Positions 55,399 to 63,267 of a stretch of DNA of 64,000 nucleotides are shown here, one piece after another (position 1 is the stretch's first letter; the number at the start of each line of letters is the position of its first letter). Under the pieces are notes generated by a model that searched no databases, had not been told where the DNA came from, and was given only the letters and a program-made list of their open reading frames with translations. The DNA comes from an uncultured Aquimarina sp. (GTDB lineage Bacteria; Bacteroidota; Bacteroidia; Flavobacteriales; Flavobacteriaceae), in assembly GCA_947493035.1 (NCBI GenBank), contig CANLOW010000001.1, forward strand, positions 372,001 to 436,000. The letters are read 5' to 3'. Both the position numbers and the translations under genes were made by a program.

Positions 55399-56457
55399 TT
55401 AATATTGGTAGGCTATAGCGTTGATGTTCATTCCTGCTCCGACACTAGCTAACAATAATACATCTCCTTTTTCTATAGTATGCGGGTTAAGGTTTCCTTT
55501 TACAATTAAATCAAATAAAGTTGGTACTGTAGCTACACTACTGTTTCCTAATTTATTAATACACATTGGCATAATACCTTCTGGCATTTCTTGCTCATAT
55601 AATTCATAAAATCGAGAAACAATAGCCTCATCCATCTTTTCGTTAGCTTGATGAATCAGTATTTTTTTCACTTGACCGATTTCAAATCCACTCTTATCTA
55701 AACACTCCTTCATTGCTAAAGGCACATTAGTTAATGCGAATTCATAAATCTTACGTCCATGCATTTTTATATAAAGTGTATCGTCTTCATCTTCATTATA
55801 ACTTTCTCCATTAAATAGGTAATCTGCTTCTTCTAATGCAAAACTGGCTGTATTATGTGCTATGACGCCTAAATTTTCATCTGTCGCCTCTAAAATAGTT
55901 GCCCCTGCACCATCTGCATAGATCATACTATCTCTATCGTGATCATCAACTACTCTGGATAAGGTTTCTGCTCCTATAACTAAACACTTTTTTGCTATTC
56001 CTGCTTTTATAAATGCATTTGCTTGGATAACTCCTTCTACCCAACCTGGACAACCAAAAATAAGGTCGTATGCGACACACTTAGGGTTCTTAATCCCTAA
56101 CTTCTGTTTTACTCTTGATGCCAAACTAGGAATCATATCTGCTTGAGCATGTCCCTTTTTAACATCTCCAAAATTATGTGCTACTATAATATAATCTAAT
56201 GTCTCAGCATCAATCTCAGCATCAGCTATAGCATTTTTAGATGCCTGATAAGCAATTTCAGAAGTCGTTTGTTCTTCGCTAGCATAACGTCTTTCTTCTA
56301 TTCCTGTAATAGCAACAAACTTTTTTATAATGATTTCATTCTTTTGTCGGAATGGAGTACCATCTGTATTCAAAAATTTGTGATTCAAGAAGTCATCATT
56401 CGTTACTTTATTTTCAGGAATGTAACTACCGAATCCTGTAATTTTAGCATTTAGCAT
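55399..56457 (-). CDS. 3-oxoacyl-ACP synthase III-like enzyme
   Basis: 352 residues, thiolase fold. Catalytic triad visible: Cys in I-F-G-C-P-G-W (about 131), His in I-H-Q-A-N (about 271) and Asn in L-G-N-S-S-V-A-T (about 300). It is longer than housekeeping FabH (about 320-330), with an acidic insert near Y-N-E-D-E-D-D. It heads a surface-sugar gene run rather than the fatty-acid synthesis genes, so it may make a special acyl chain or head group, not bulk fatty acid. Its natural substrates are unknown. Confidence 0.85.
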   Translation of the reverse strand: MLNAKITGFGSYIPENKVTNDDFLNHKFLNTDGTPFRQKNEIIIKKFVAITGIEERRYASEEQTTSEIAYQASKNAIADAEIDAETLDYIIVAHNFGDVKKGHAQADMIPSLASRVKQKLGIKNPKCVAYDLIFGCPGWVEGVIQANAFIKAGIAKKCLVIGAETLSRVVDDHDRDSMIYADGAGATILEATDENLGVIAHNTASFALEEADYLFNGESYNEDEDDTLYIKMHGRKIYEFALTNVPLAMKECLDKSGFEIGQVKKILIHQANEKMDEAIVSRFYELYEQEMPEGIMPMCINKLGNSSVATVPTLFDLIVKGNLNPHTIEKGDVLLLASVGAGMNINAIAYQY

Positions 56458-56508
56458 AAGCTCATTTCATTAAAGCGCATGGGACAAGCGCTAATAAGTG
56501 CCACAAAG

Positions 56509-56889
56509 TTAACAATCCTTAGCAATTTTCAGCTTCATTACCGTAGCTATTGACAATGCATTTGTTTTTAAACGTTCACTTTGTGATCCCTTAAAAAAAT
56601 GATCGACGGTTTCGTGTAGTAATTTAACCCAAGTATCAATATGATTGTAAGTCATTCGATATTGATTATTGATATGCTGGTGAATTGCAAGTAAATTATT
56701 ATTATAATTCCCTTTATGAAATAAATTGTACTCCCAAAAGTCGACAATCACAGGCAAATGTACTTCTAAATCTAATGGAATTACTTGTGTAAAAAAATGT
56801 CCAATTTGGGCATCTTTTAATGCCTTTTTATAGAAGTTTTCGATAACTAATACTAAGTCTTCTCTATTTTCTATATCCTTCATACGCAT
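56509..56889 (-). CDS. Group III truncated haemoglobin
   Basis: 126 residues from 56889; the in-frame ATG at 56883 is equally good. A 2-over-2 globin with F-W-E-Y-N-L-F (about 53-59), the H-Q-H-I-N segment in the F-helix area that should carry the proximal His, and D-T-W-V-K-L-L-H-E-T-V-D-x-F-F, typical of group III. Such proteins bind oxygen or nitric oxide; physiological role uncertain. Divergent from the UbiA-like gene. Confidence 0.87.
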   Translation of the reverse strand: MRMKDIENREDLVLVIENFYKKALKDAQIGHFFTQVIPLDLEVHLPVIVDFWEYNLFHKGNYNNNLLAIHQHINNQYRMTYNHIDTWVKLLHETVDHFFKGSQSERLKTNALSIATVMKLKIAKDC

Positions 56890-56929
56890 TTTGACATTAC
56901 TTAATAGTCCAAAAATAACTGAAACGACT

Positions 56930-56937
56930 TAGCTTTG
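56930..56937 (+). promoter_or_regulatory. -7 promoter element (TAGCTTTG) of the UbiA-like gene
   Basis: Perfect TAnnTTTG, 53 bases before the ATG at 56991. No good -33 TTG at the usual spacing. Confidence 0.4.
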
Positions 56938-56990
56938 ATATTTTAAACTAAAAAAGAATTTTGTCTCATTTTTTCACATCAATTCTTCTA

Positions 56991-57851
56991 ATGTATTCTT
57001 GGGTTAAAAAAGGGTTTGATTTTTATATTAGATCTAGTATTCACGTAGCCTTTGCTATATATGCATTATTGCAAGTTACTTGTCTTACTTTTCAGCTTCC
57101 ATATAGCGAACCTCTTAACTACACTGTTTTTTATGGAAGTATACTCGGGTATAATTTTATCAAATACGGGAATCTTTGGAGAGTTTCTCCAAAGCCGTTT
57201 GCTAAACGTCCCTATCTAATTATTAGTTTGATTAGTACTTTAGCTATGTCATACTACTTCATAAAACTAGACTCAAAAACAATGATTTGTATAGGCGTTG
57301 GTGCAGTATTATCATTGTTTTATAGTATTCCTTTTTATAAAAATAAAAGTTTAAGACAGCTCAGTAATCTCAAAATTTATATTGTAGCCCTTACCTGGGT
57401 GATATCCACTGCAATTGTTCCTTTTGTACATTTCGATACTTCATTTACTTTAATCCCTTTTCTCCATATCTCTATCATTTTTATTTGGATCTTATGTTTA
57501 ATGATTCCTTTTGAAATTAGAGATTATTATGATGACCCTACACACCTGAATACTTTGCCCCAAAAATATGGACTTACAAAAACCAAGCATATTGGTATAT
57601 CGCTAGTTGTACTACTCTTGGGGTTTCTAGTACTTTTTTATAATTTGGAAGTATACAATCTCAAAACAAACGATGAAGTATTATTCTCTTTTATATTGCC
57701 AATAAAAAAGACCTTGTTAACACAAGGTCTCATATATATAATTACTATGCTATTTATTATTTTTAGTAAAATTGAGCAATCTAAATATTATAGTAGTTTT
57801 TGGGTAGAAGCATTACCTATTTTATGGTGGATGCTTTTAGTTTTTGTCTGA
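56991..57851 (+). CDS. UbiA-like polytopic membrane protein
   Basis: 286 residues from the ATG at 56991; a TTG at 56961 would add 10 residues. About eight membrane helices in the UbiA arrangement. The second acidic motif survives as I-R-D-Y-Y-D-D (about 177-183), but the first canonical N-D-x-x-D box is replaced by Y-N-F-I-K-Y, with no Asp. It may therefore not be an active prenyltransferase, or may use a different substrate. It is divergent from the truncated haemoglobin, and its last 15 bases overlap the end of the convergent anti-sigma gene. Confidence 0.7.
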   Translation: MYSWVKKGFDFYIRSSIHVAFAIYALLQVTCLTFQLPYSEPLNYTVFYGSILGYNFIKYGNLWRVSPKPFAKRPYLIISLISTLAMSYYFIKLDSKTMICIGVGAVLSLFYSIPFYKNKSLRQLSNLKIYIVALTWVISTAIVPFVHFDTSFTLIPFLHISIIFIWILCLMIPFEIRDYYDDPTHLNTLPQKYGLTKTKHIGISLVVLLLGFLVLFYNLEVYNLKTNDEVLFSFILPIKKTLLTQGLIYIITMLFIIFSKIEQSKYYSSFWVEALPILWWMLLVFV

Positions 57852-58136
57852 AAACTCTTTCAATTGTTCTTTAAATTCTTTCTCTAGATCAGTCACCTCA
57901 TTTTCTTTCATATAACTTACATTTTTATCTTGTAAGACCTTTGTAAGATTTACGTTATTTTTGGTATACTTTCTACAGGCGCTACAAAAAAGCAAATGAA
58001 TATTTAGTTTTATTTTTTCTAATAAAGTAGACTCTTTGTATTGTGATTTGTCACATACATGATTTGCTTCATCACATGAAAGAAATACAGAAGTGCCGCT
58101 TACTGAAAGACCTTTTTTTCTTTTCTTGTCGCTCAT
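57837..58136 (-). CDS. Putative zinc-binding anti-sigma factor
   Basis: 99 residues from the ATG at 58136, 2 bases after the sigma stop. Residues about 20-55 have the ZAS-like pattern H-x3-C ... C-x2-C (H-V-C-D region and F-C-S-A-C). In this family the pattern binds zinc and occludes the sigma factor. No membrane helix follows, so it would be a soluble anti-sigma. A charged helical C-terminus ends it. The pairing with an ECF sigma is the main support. Confidence 0.72.
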   Translation of the reverse strand: MSDKKRKKGLSVSGTSVFLSCDEANHVCDKSQYKESTLLEKIKLNIHLLFCSACRKYTKNNVNLTKVLQDKNVSYMKENEVTDLEKEFKEQLKEFSDKN

Positions 58137-58138
58137 AA

Positions 58139-58693
58139 TTAAAACCAATTTTTTTCCATACATGACGCCATCGAAGTACGTGCTCTATGAATGATTACCC
58201 AAAGGTTAGACGAAGTAATGTCAAATTCTTTACAAATAGTTTCTGTATCGTAATTCTCGATAGTCTTCATTCTAAATATTTTCGCTTGTTTTTCAGGGAG
58301 TGTTGACAAACATTTATGAATAGCTAATCCTAACTCATTATTTTCGATGTCACTTTCGGCATTCGAAGCATAAGGATCTGCTACGCGCTCTTCTAGCCAA
58401 TCTCCTTCGCTTTCTTCAGACGAATTATAAGACATACGCACCTCAGCTTTTCCTTTATTACTATTTATTTTACGATAGTGATCAATAATTTTTCTTTTAA
58501 GAATCGAAACTAACCAGGTTCTTTCAGATGCTTTACCTTCAAAGTTTTTCATCGAACGTAAGCCCGCAAAAAAGGTCTCTTGCACGAGGTCTTTTGCAAT
58601 CTCCCTATCATCGACACGCGAAATAGTATAATTGAAGAGATAATCGCTATAATTTCGGATCCAACCATTTGGATCTAATTTATGCTCTGCCAT
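58139..58693 (-). CDS. ECF RNA polymerase sigma factor
   Basis: 184 residues. Region 2 (about 10-80) has D-L-V-Q-E-T-F-F-A-G-L and E-R-T-W-L-V-S-I-L-K-R-K-I-I-D-H-Y-R-K. Region 4 (about 125-180) has L-P-E-K-Q-A-K-I-F-R-M-K and a helix-turn-helix with I-C-K-E-F-D-I-T-S-S-N-L-W-V-I-I-H-R-A-R. This N-L-W-V form is the one paired with soluble zinc anti-sigmas, and such a gene follows 2 bases later. A TACATTTG -7 motif lies 19 bases upstream of the ATG. Regulon unknown. Confidence 0.92.
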   Translation of the reverse strand: MAEHKLDPNGWIRNYSDYLFNYTISRVDDREIAKDLVQETFFAGLRSMKNFEGKASERTWLVSILKRKIIDHYRKINSNKGKAEVRMSYNSSEESEGDWLEERVADPYASNAESDIENNELGLAIHKCLSTLPEKQAKIFRMKTIENYDTETICKEFDITSSNLWVIIHRARTSMASCMEKNWF

Positions 58694-58712
58694 TGATTTA
58701 GTGTTATTCTGT

Positions 58713-58720
58713 CAAATGTA
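58713..58720 (-). promoter_or_regulatory. -7 promoter element (TACATTTG) of the ECF sigma gene
   Basis: Perfect TAnnTTTG on the minus strand with a short leader to the ATG at 58693. No TTG at the expected -33. Confidence 0.4.
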
Positions 58721-58760
58721 ACTAATAAAACTTTGTTTGGGATTGTCAGATTTTCCTTAT

Positions 58761-60776
58761 TCACTTTAAACCTGATCTTTCTAATAATGCATCATTGGTC
58801 GGTAAACCTCCTCTAAAACTTACATAAAGTTCCATCGGATCGATTGTCCCTCCCTTTGTCAAAATAGTTTCTTGAAATTTTTTGGATACATTTTTATTGA
58901 ATATTCCTTCCTCCTTAAAATAAGCAAATGCATCTGCGTCTAGCACTTCAGCCCATTTGTATGAATAATAGCCTGATGAATACCCTCCTTGAAAGATATG
59001 TGCAAAGGCCGTACTCATACAATTTTCTGATACATCGGGATATAATTGAGTTTTCGAAAAAGCTTCTTTTTCAAATGTTTTTACGGATATATTATCAGCT
59101 AATTTCCCCGAATGCCAAGTCATATCTAACATTCCGAAACTTAATTGTCTAAGTGTTAACATCCCTTCTTGAAAAGTAGCTGCCGCTTTTATTTTCTGGA
59201 TATACTCCATCGGTATCACCTCATTTGTTTCGTAATGCTTAGCAAACAACTCCAAAGCTTCTTTTTCATAACACCAGTTCTCCATGATTTGACTTGGCAA
59301 TTCAACAAAATCCCAATATACAGAAGTCCCTGATAAACTTGGGTAAGTCGTATTTGCCAACATGCCATGTAGTGCATGTCCAAATTCATGAAACAAGGTT
59401 GTAACTTCATTAAATGTTAATAAAGAAGGCTTCGTTTCTGTAGGCTTAGTGAAATTACACACAATAGAAACCTGAGGGCGCTCATTATTACCTTCGAAAA
59501 CTTGTTGTGATTTATAAGATGTCATCCAGGCACCAGCTCTTTTACCTTCTCTTGGAAAAAAATCTGCATAGAATAAAGAAACATAATTTCCTTCATTATC
59601 AGTTACATCATACACCATAACGTCTTTATGGTATTTTTCTACTTTAGTGTTGACAGAAAAATTTAAATCGAATAATTTATTTGCTACTGTAAATGCTCCT
59701 TCTAACACATTTTCTAGCTTAAAGTATGGTTTAAGAACTTCATCATCAAAGCTAAAACGCTCTTGCTTTAATTTTTCACTGTAATAAGCACTATCCCATT
59801 TTTCAAGTCGATCTATTCCATCAAGTTGCTTAGCATATTCTTCTAGTTCTTTATATTCTCTCTTCGCAAAAGGCATTGCTTTCTCTAAAAGATCGTTTAG
59901 AAAATTCATCACCATATCAGGCGACTTTGCCATGCGCTCTTCTAAAGTAAAATGTGCATGAGAATCGTACCCTAATAAAAGTGCCCTATGATGACGTAAT
60001 GAAACAATATCTTTAATCAACTGTTCATTATTATTATCATTTTCCTGAAACCCTTTAGCTCCAAAAGCTATTGACATTCTCTTACGAAGCGCTCTATTTT
60101 CTGCATATTGCATAAAAGGAATATAACTTGGGTAATCTAGTGTTACCAACCATCCTTCTTTTTCTTTATCCTTAGCCATTTGTTTCGCTGCTTCGATAAC
60201 ACCTTCTGGCAGCCCTTTTAAATCTGATTCCTCAGTAAGTAACATTTCAAAGGCATTAGTATCTGCTAATATATTCTGGCCAAATTGAAGTGTCTTTTGA
60301 GATAATTGCTTATCTATATCTCTAAGTCTTTCTTGTTTTTCTTCATTTAGTAATGCACCATTTCTTGTAAACGACTTATAATGCTTTTCAAGTAACCGTT
60401 TTTGTTCTCCTTCTAATTGATTATAACTCGACTCATATACTGCTTTTACTTTCTCAAATAAAGCTGCATTCAGTGTAATATCATTTCTAAACTCAGATAA
60501 CAATGGAGATATATCTTGTGCTATCTTTTGAATTTCATCATTGGTTTCTGCACTATTTAGGTTAAAAAAGATACTAGTTACTCTACTTAATTGCTTACCC
60601 GCATAATCTAGTGCTTCTATCGTATTTTGAAAAGAAGGACTTTCTACATTTTTAACTATAGATTCTATTTCTGCTTCTGCTTTTTTAATCGATGACGCTA
60701 TAGCAACGAAATAGTGATCATTCTTTATTTTTTCGAATGGCGGAGTCTCGAAATTGTCCAACAATGGATTGCTCAT
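58761..60776 (-). CDS. M3-family zinc oligopeptidase (dipeptidyl carboxypeptidase/oligopeptidase A type)
   Basis: 671 residues, no signal peptide. Zinc site H-E-F-G-H at about 461-465 with a downstream Glu; the C-terminal G-G-Y-S-S-G-Y-Y-S-Y-K-W motif that shapes the substrate pocket is present. The enzyme degrades short cytoplasmic peptides, including cleaved signal peptides in the E. coli homologue. It has a TTA-N19-TACCTTTG promoter-like sequence upstream. No functional tie with its neighbours is evident. Confidence 0.95.
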   Translation of the reverse strand: MSNPLLDNFETPPFEKIKNDHYFVAIASSIKKAEAEIESIVKNVESPSFQNTIEALDYAGKQLSRVTSIFFNLNSAETNDEIQKIAQDISPLLSEFRNDITLNAALFEKVKAVYESSYNQLEGEQKRLLEKHYKSFTRNGALLNEEKQERLRDIDKQLSQKTLQFGQNILADTNAFEMLLTEESDLKGLPEGVIEAAKQMAKDKEKEGWLVTLDYPSYIPFMQYAENRALRKRMSIAFGAKGFQENDNNNEQLIKDIVSLRHHRALLLGYDSHAHFTLEERMAKSPDMVMNFLNDLLEKAMPFAKREYKELEEYAKQLDGIDRLEKWDSAYYSEKLKQERFSFDDEVLKPYFKLENVLEGAFTVANKLFDLNFSVNTKVEKYHKDVMVYDVTDNEGNYVSLFYADFFPREGKRAGAWMTSYKSQQVFEGNNERPQVSIVCNFTKPTETKPSLLTFNEVTTLFHEFGHALHGMLANTTYPSLSGTSVYWDFVELPSQIMENWCYEKEALELFAKHYETNEVIPMEYIQKIKAAATFQEGMLTLRQLSFGMLDMTWHSGKLADNISVKTFEKEAFSKTQLYPDVSENCMSTAFAHIFQGGYSSGYYSYKWAEVLDADAFAYFKEEGIFNKNVSKKFQETILTKGGTIDPMELYVSFRGGLPTNDALLERSGLK

Positions 60777-60859
60777 AAACTACAAATGTTATTTTTTATT
60801 TAAATAATACACAGGCATACAGTTGAAACATCCTTAATAATGTATCATTGCACCATCAT

Positions 60860-60889
60860 CAAAGGTATAAAATCATAATCATTCTATAA
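60860..60889 (-). promoter_or_regulatory. Promoter of the M3 peptidase
   Basis: On the minus strand TTA (60887-60889), 19 bases, then a perfect -7 TACCTTTG (60860-60867), 84 bases before the ATG. Confidence 0.45.
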
Positions 60890-60987
60890 ATATGTGTATT
60901 TTATCGATAATAACTTTCTTTTTATCGATTTTAGCATCAAAAAAATGCTATCCACATCATATATAAATAGTCTTGACGTTATATTTG

Positions 60988-61083
60988 TGTCATCTTATAG
61001 TTTAGAGTGTGAATATTTAAGTTGGTTACTTTTTCATTAATTGTAAGATGATTTTTTAGGGCTACTTCGGTAGTCCTTTTTTT
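60988..61083 (+). ncRNA. Candidate small RNA with long closing helix and TTCG-capped terminator
   Basis: TCATCTTATAGTT (60990-61002) pairs with AATTGTAAGATGA (61039-61051) over 13 positions with two G-U pairs. Next comes GGGCTAC-TTCG-GTAGTCC (61059-61076) and a run of seven T, a clear plus-strand terminator with no gene ending before it; the flanking peptidase gene points away. Promoter-like motifs are present: TATATTTG at 60980-60987, and overlapping it TTGACG-N17-TATAGT (60973-61001). If the second is used, the 5' arm of the helix would be partly missing. No coding frame of note. Confidence 0.5.
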
Positions 61084-61118
61084 GTTTAAAAATTTACTGT
61101 TTTTTTTAAACAAATAAT

Positions 61119-61149
61119 TTGTTTACAAATAGTTAGAGATTCATATTTG
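61119..61149 (+). promoter_or_regulatory. Promoter of the LytTR membrane regulator
   Basis: TTG (61119-61121), 20 bases, then CATATTTG (61142-61149), one mismatch from TAnnTTTG; 40 bases before the ATG. Confidence 0.45.
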
Positions 61150-61189
61150 TCGTACTAAATAATTTATTTAATACTTAGACAAATTTTTT

Positions 61190-62854
61190 ATGTCTCATCA
61201 CTTTTATTTCACTTTTTATATATTTCTATTTTTTAGTCTAAAAGGGATTCCTTCAGAAAAATTAAATGATATTAATGTATCTAAAATTGATTTTCACAAC
61301 CCACTTTCCTGCATAGAATATTGTGAAATATATAAGACTCGAAAAGACCTAACCCCTTTTGAATTTGATGATTTAAAAATCCATAATAACGATCTATTAG
61401 AAAGAGGTAAACAAAAGTCTTCTCAAGGAATTAGCGATTCATTTTTCTGGGTATCATTTATCATTAACTGGAATTCTAATGACATAGATAATTTATTATT
61501 AGAGATAAATAAATCTCAACTAGACGAAATACTTCTTTATGAAAAAACAACTAATGGTTATAGTTTAATTGGAGAAGGAGGAGATAAAGACCGTACTTTT
61601 TATGATAGGACAATACTTAATAGGCGCTATATTTTTCCCTTAAAAAACACATCAAAAAAAACGTGTTATTTATTAAAAATAGAAAATATTAACAAATCTG
61701 TTAGTTTCCCTTTGCTACTTTGGTCAAAAGATCAATTTAAAACAAGTGAACAAAAACAAAATCTTTTTTACATAGGGTATTTTGGTATAGCATTGTTTCT
61801 ATCTTTTTTGGCGATGCTAACTGGCATAATAATAAAAAAGAAAATATTCTGTATATACTCTTTATACGTAATTGTTTTATGTTTTTATATTTCTTGGACG
61901 CTTGGTTTTACTTTTAAATTTATTTATCCAGACATCATTGGATTAAATAACAATTTACGATTCCTATTAATGCCTTTGGGAAATATACTTGCAATAGAGT
62001 TCATCATATTATTACTATTTACTAAAGAGCATTCACCTCAACTAACAAAACTATTTAGGTATACTCAATATTTGTTTGCTGTAATGATTATTCTATGGTT
62101 TACATTTCCTCATTTTTACAAAATATATCAACTGGAAATGTTATACGTACACTACAGCATTTTTCCTATTATATTTATCAATCTTAATATATCTGCTTTC
62201 AGAGCCTTAAAGAATCACTCACGAAAAGCCCTTCTATTCTTCTCTTCTATTTTATTCTTACTTATTGGTCTTTTTTGCTCTCTTTTTATCGAAATTGGAT
62301 TTTTACAAAAGTCTCTTTTTGGAATATGCCCTGTGATGATTGGTTTTGCTTTAGAAATCACTATGCTTTCCATAGCTATGGTTCTCATTTTCAAAGATGT
62401 CTTAAAAAGCAAGAGTCTTTTATTACAAGAAAGTGTAGAATTTCATGAATCTAAAAAAGAGCTAATCACTGAAAACATTGAGTTAAGAAAAGAAATTAAT
62501 GAATTAATTAAAGAAACGAGAAACACAAAACAAGAAGAAAATATCACAAAGAATGTTCTTCTAAAAAGCAAAACGGTGATCAAATTAGATGATCTATGTC
62601 ATATATCTTCGAATGGGAGGTACTTAGAGTTTTATATTGTAGGAAAACAAAACCCCGAAATTGACAGAAATACATTAAAAAACATCTTACAAGAACTTCC
62701 AGAAAACTTCATCCAAACACATAGAAGTCACATAGTTAACCTTGATTTCACTAGAAGTCTTAATAATAATGAGTTATTCTTAAAATCGGGAAACACACTT
62801 CCTGTTTCTAGAAGCTTTAAAGCTCAATTATTAGATCGATTACAAAGAGTATGA
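61190..62854 (+). CDS. 7TMR-DISM-type membrane protein with C-terminal LytTR DNA-binding domain
   Basis: 554 residues. Signal peptide at about 1-18. Extracytoplasmic 7TMR-DISMED2-like domain at about 40-180 (S-D-S-F-F-W-V-S-F near its start), seven membrane helices at about 190-405, a coiled coil at about 410-450, then a LytTR domain (about 455-550). The LytTR domain contains H-I-S-S-N-G-R-Y-L-E-F, F-I-Q-T-H-R-S-H-I-V-N and the terminal L-P-V-S-R-S-F-K. It appears to sense a periplasmic ligand and bind DNA directly from the membrane, without a kinase or receiver domain. Possible targets are its own promoter and the secreted protein gene downstream. Confidence 0.88.
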   Translation: MSHHFYFTFYIFLFFSLKGIPSEKLNDINVSKIDFHNPLSCIEYCEIYKTRKDLTPFEFDDLKIHNNDLLERGKQKSSQGISDSFFWVSFIINWNSNDIDNLLLEINKSQLDEILLYEKTTNGYSLIGEGGDKDRTFYDRTILNRRYIFPLKNTSKKTCYLLKIENINKSVSFPLLLWSKDQFKTSEQKQNLFYIGYFGIALFLSFLAMLTGIIIKKKIFCIYSLYVIVLCFYISWTLGFTFKFIYPDIIGLNNNLRFLLMPLGNILAIEFIILLLFTKEHSPQLTKLFRYTQYLFAVMIILWFTFPHFYKIYQLEMLYVHYSIFPIIFINLNISAFRALKNHSRKALLFFSSILFLLIGLFCSLFIEIGFLQKSLFGICPVMIGFALEITMLSIAMVLIFKDVLKSKSLLLQESVEFHESKKELITENIELRKEINELIKETRNTKQEENITKNVLLKSKTVIKLDDLCHISSNGRYLEFYIVGKQNPEIDRNTLKNILQELPENFIQTHRSHIVNLDFTRSLNNNELFLKSGNTLPVSRSFKAQLLDRLQRV

Positions 62855-63008
62855 TATCATTTGTAGCAAAAAACGTGTTATTCGTGCCAAAATAGACACA
62901 TACATTTTATTCACTCCATTAACAACAGTATTTTTGAGCATTATCAAATTATCGGGTAATTAGATAATTTATCATGGGCATTAGTTTATGATGAGGGTGA
63001 AAACTAGA

Positions 63009-63045
63009 CTGTCCATGCATACTTCGCATGGACAGTTTTTATTTT
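63009..63045 (+). terminator. Rho-independent terminator
   Basis: Perfect 11-base stem ACTGTCCATGC / GCATGGACAGT with a 7-base loop and T-rich tail, 154 bases after the LytTR gene stop. The long gap means a separate short transcript could also end here. Confidence 0.85.
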
Positions 63046-63213
63046 AGAATGAATTGACTTTCTTTTATTCAAAAAGAAAAAACACCACAAAACTTTAACT
63101 TTAAAAATATTAACTACTATCCAAAACAGAACACAATGGTTAATATTAATTACTAACATTCATAAATAATCATCTCATTTATTTTTGAAAAGCATAATCA
63201 CCTTTTTAGGTGA

Positions 63214-63243
63214 TTGTGTCATGTTAAAAGAAATCTAACTTTG
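63214..63243 (+). promoter_or_regulatory. Promoter of the secreted propeller-like protein, with adjacent inverted repeat
   Basis: TTG (63214-63216), exactly 19 bases, then TAACTTTG (63236-63243): a full match to the Bacteroidota vegetative consensus. It lies 24 bases before the ATG. The right arm of the repeat AATCACC/GGTGATT (63196-63215) overlaps the -33, so a repressor or activator could act here. Confidence 0.65.
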
Positions 63244-63267
63244 GCATGAATAAAAAATCATCTTACC

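Larger units (their letters stand above)
62855..63267. other. 413-base intergenic region with terminator and promoter
   Basis: Holds the terminator at 63009-63045 and the promoter at 63214-63243 (listed separately). The first 150 bases are AT-rich without a reading frame. A small inverted repeat AATCACC-(6)-GGTGATT (63196-63215) abuts the -33 element. Confidence 0.6.
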
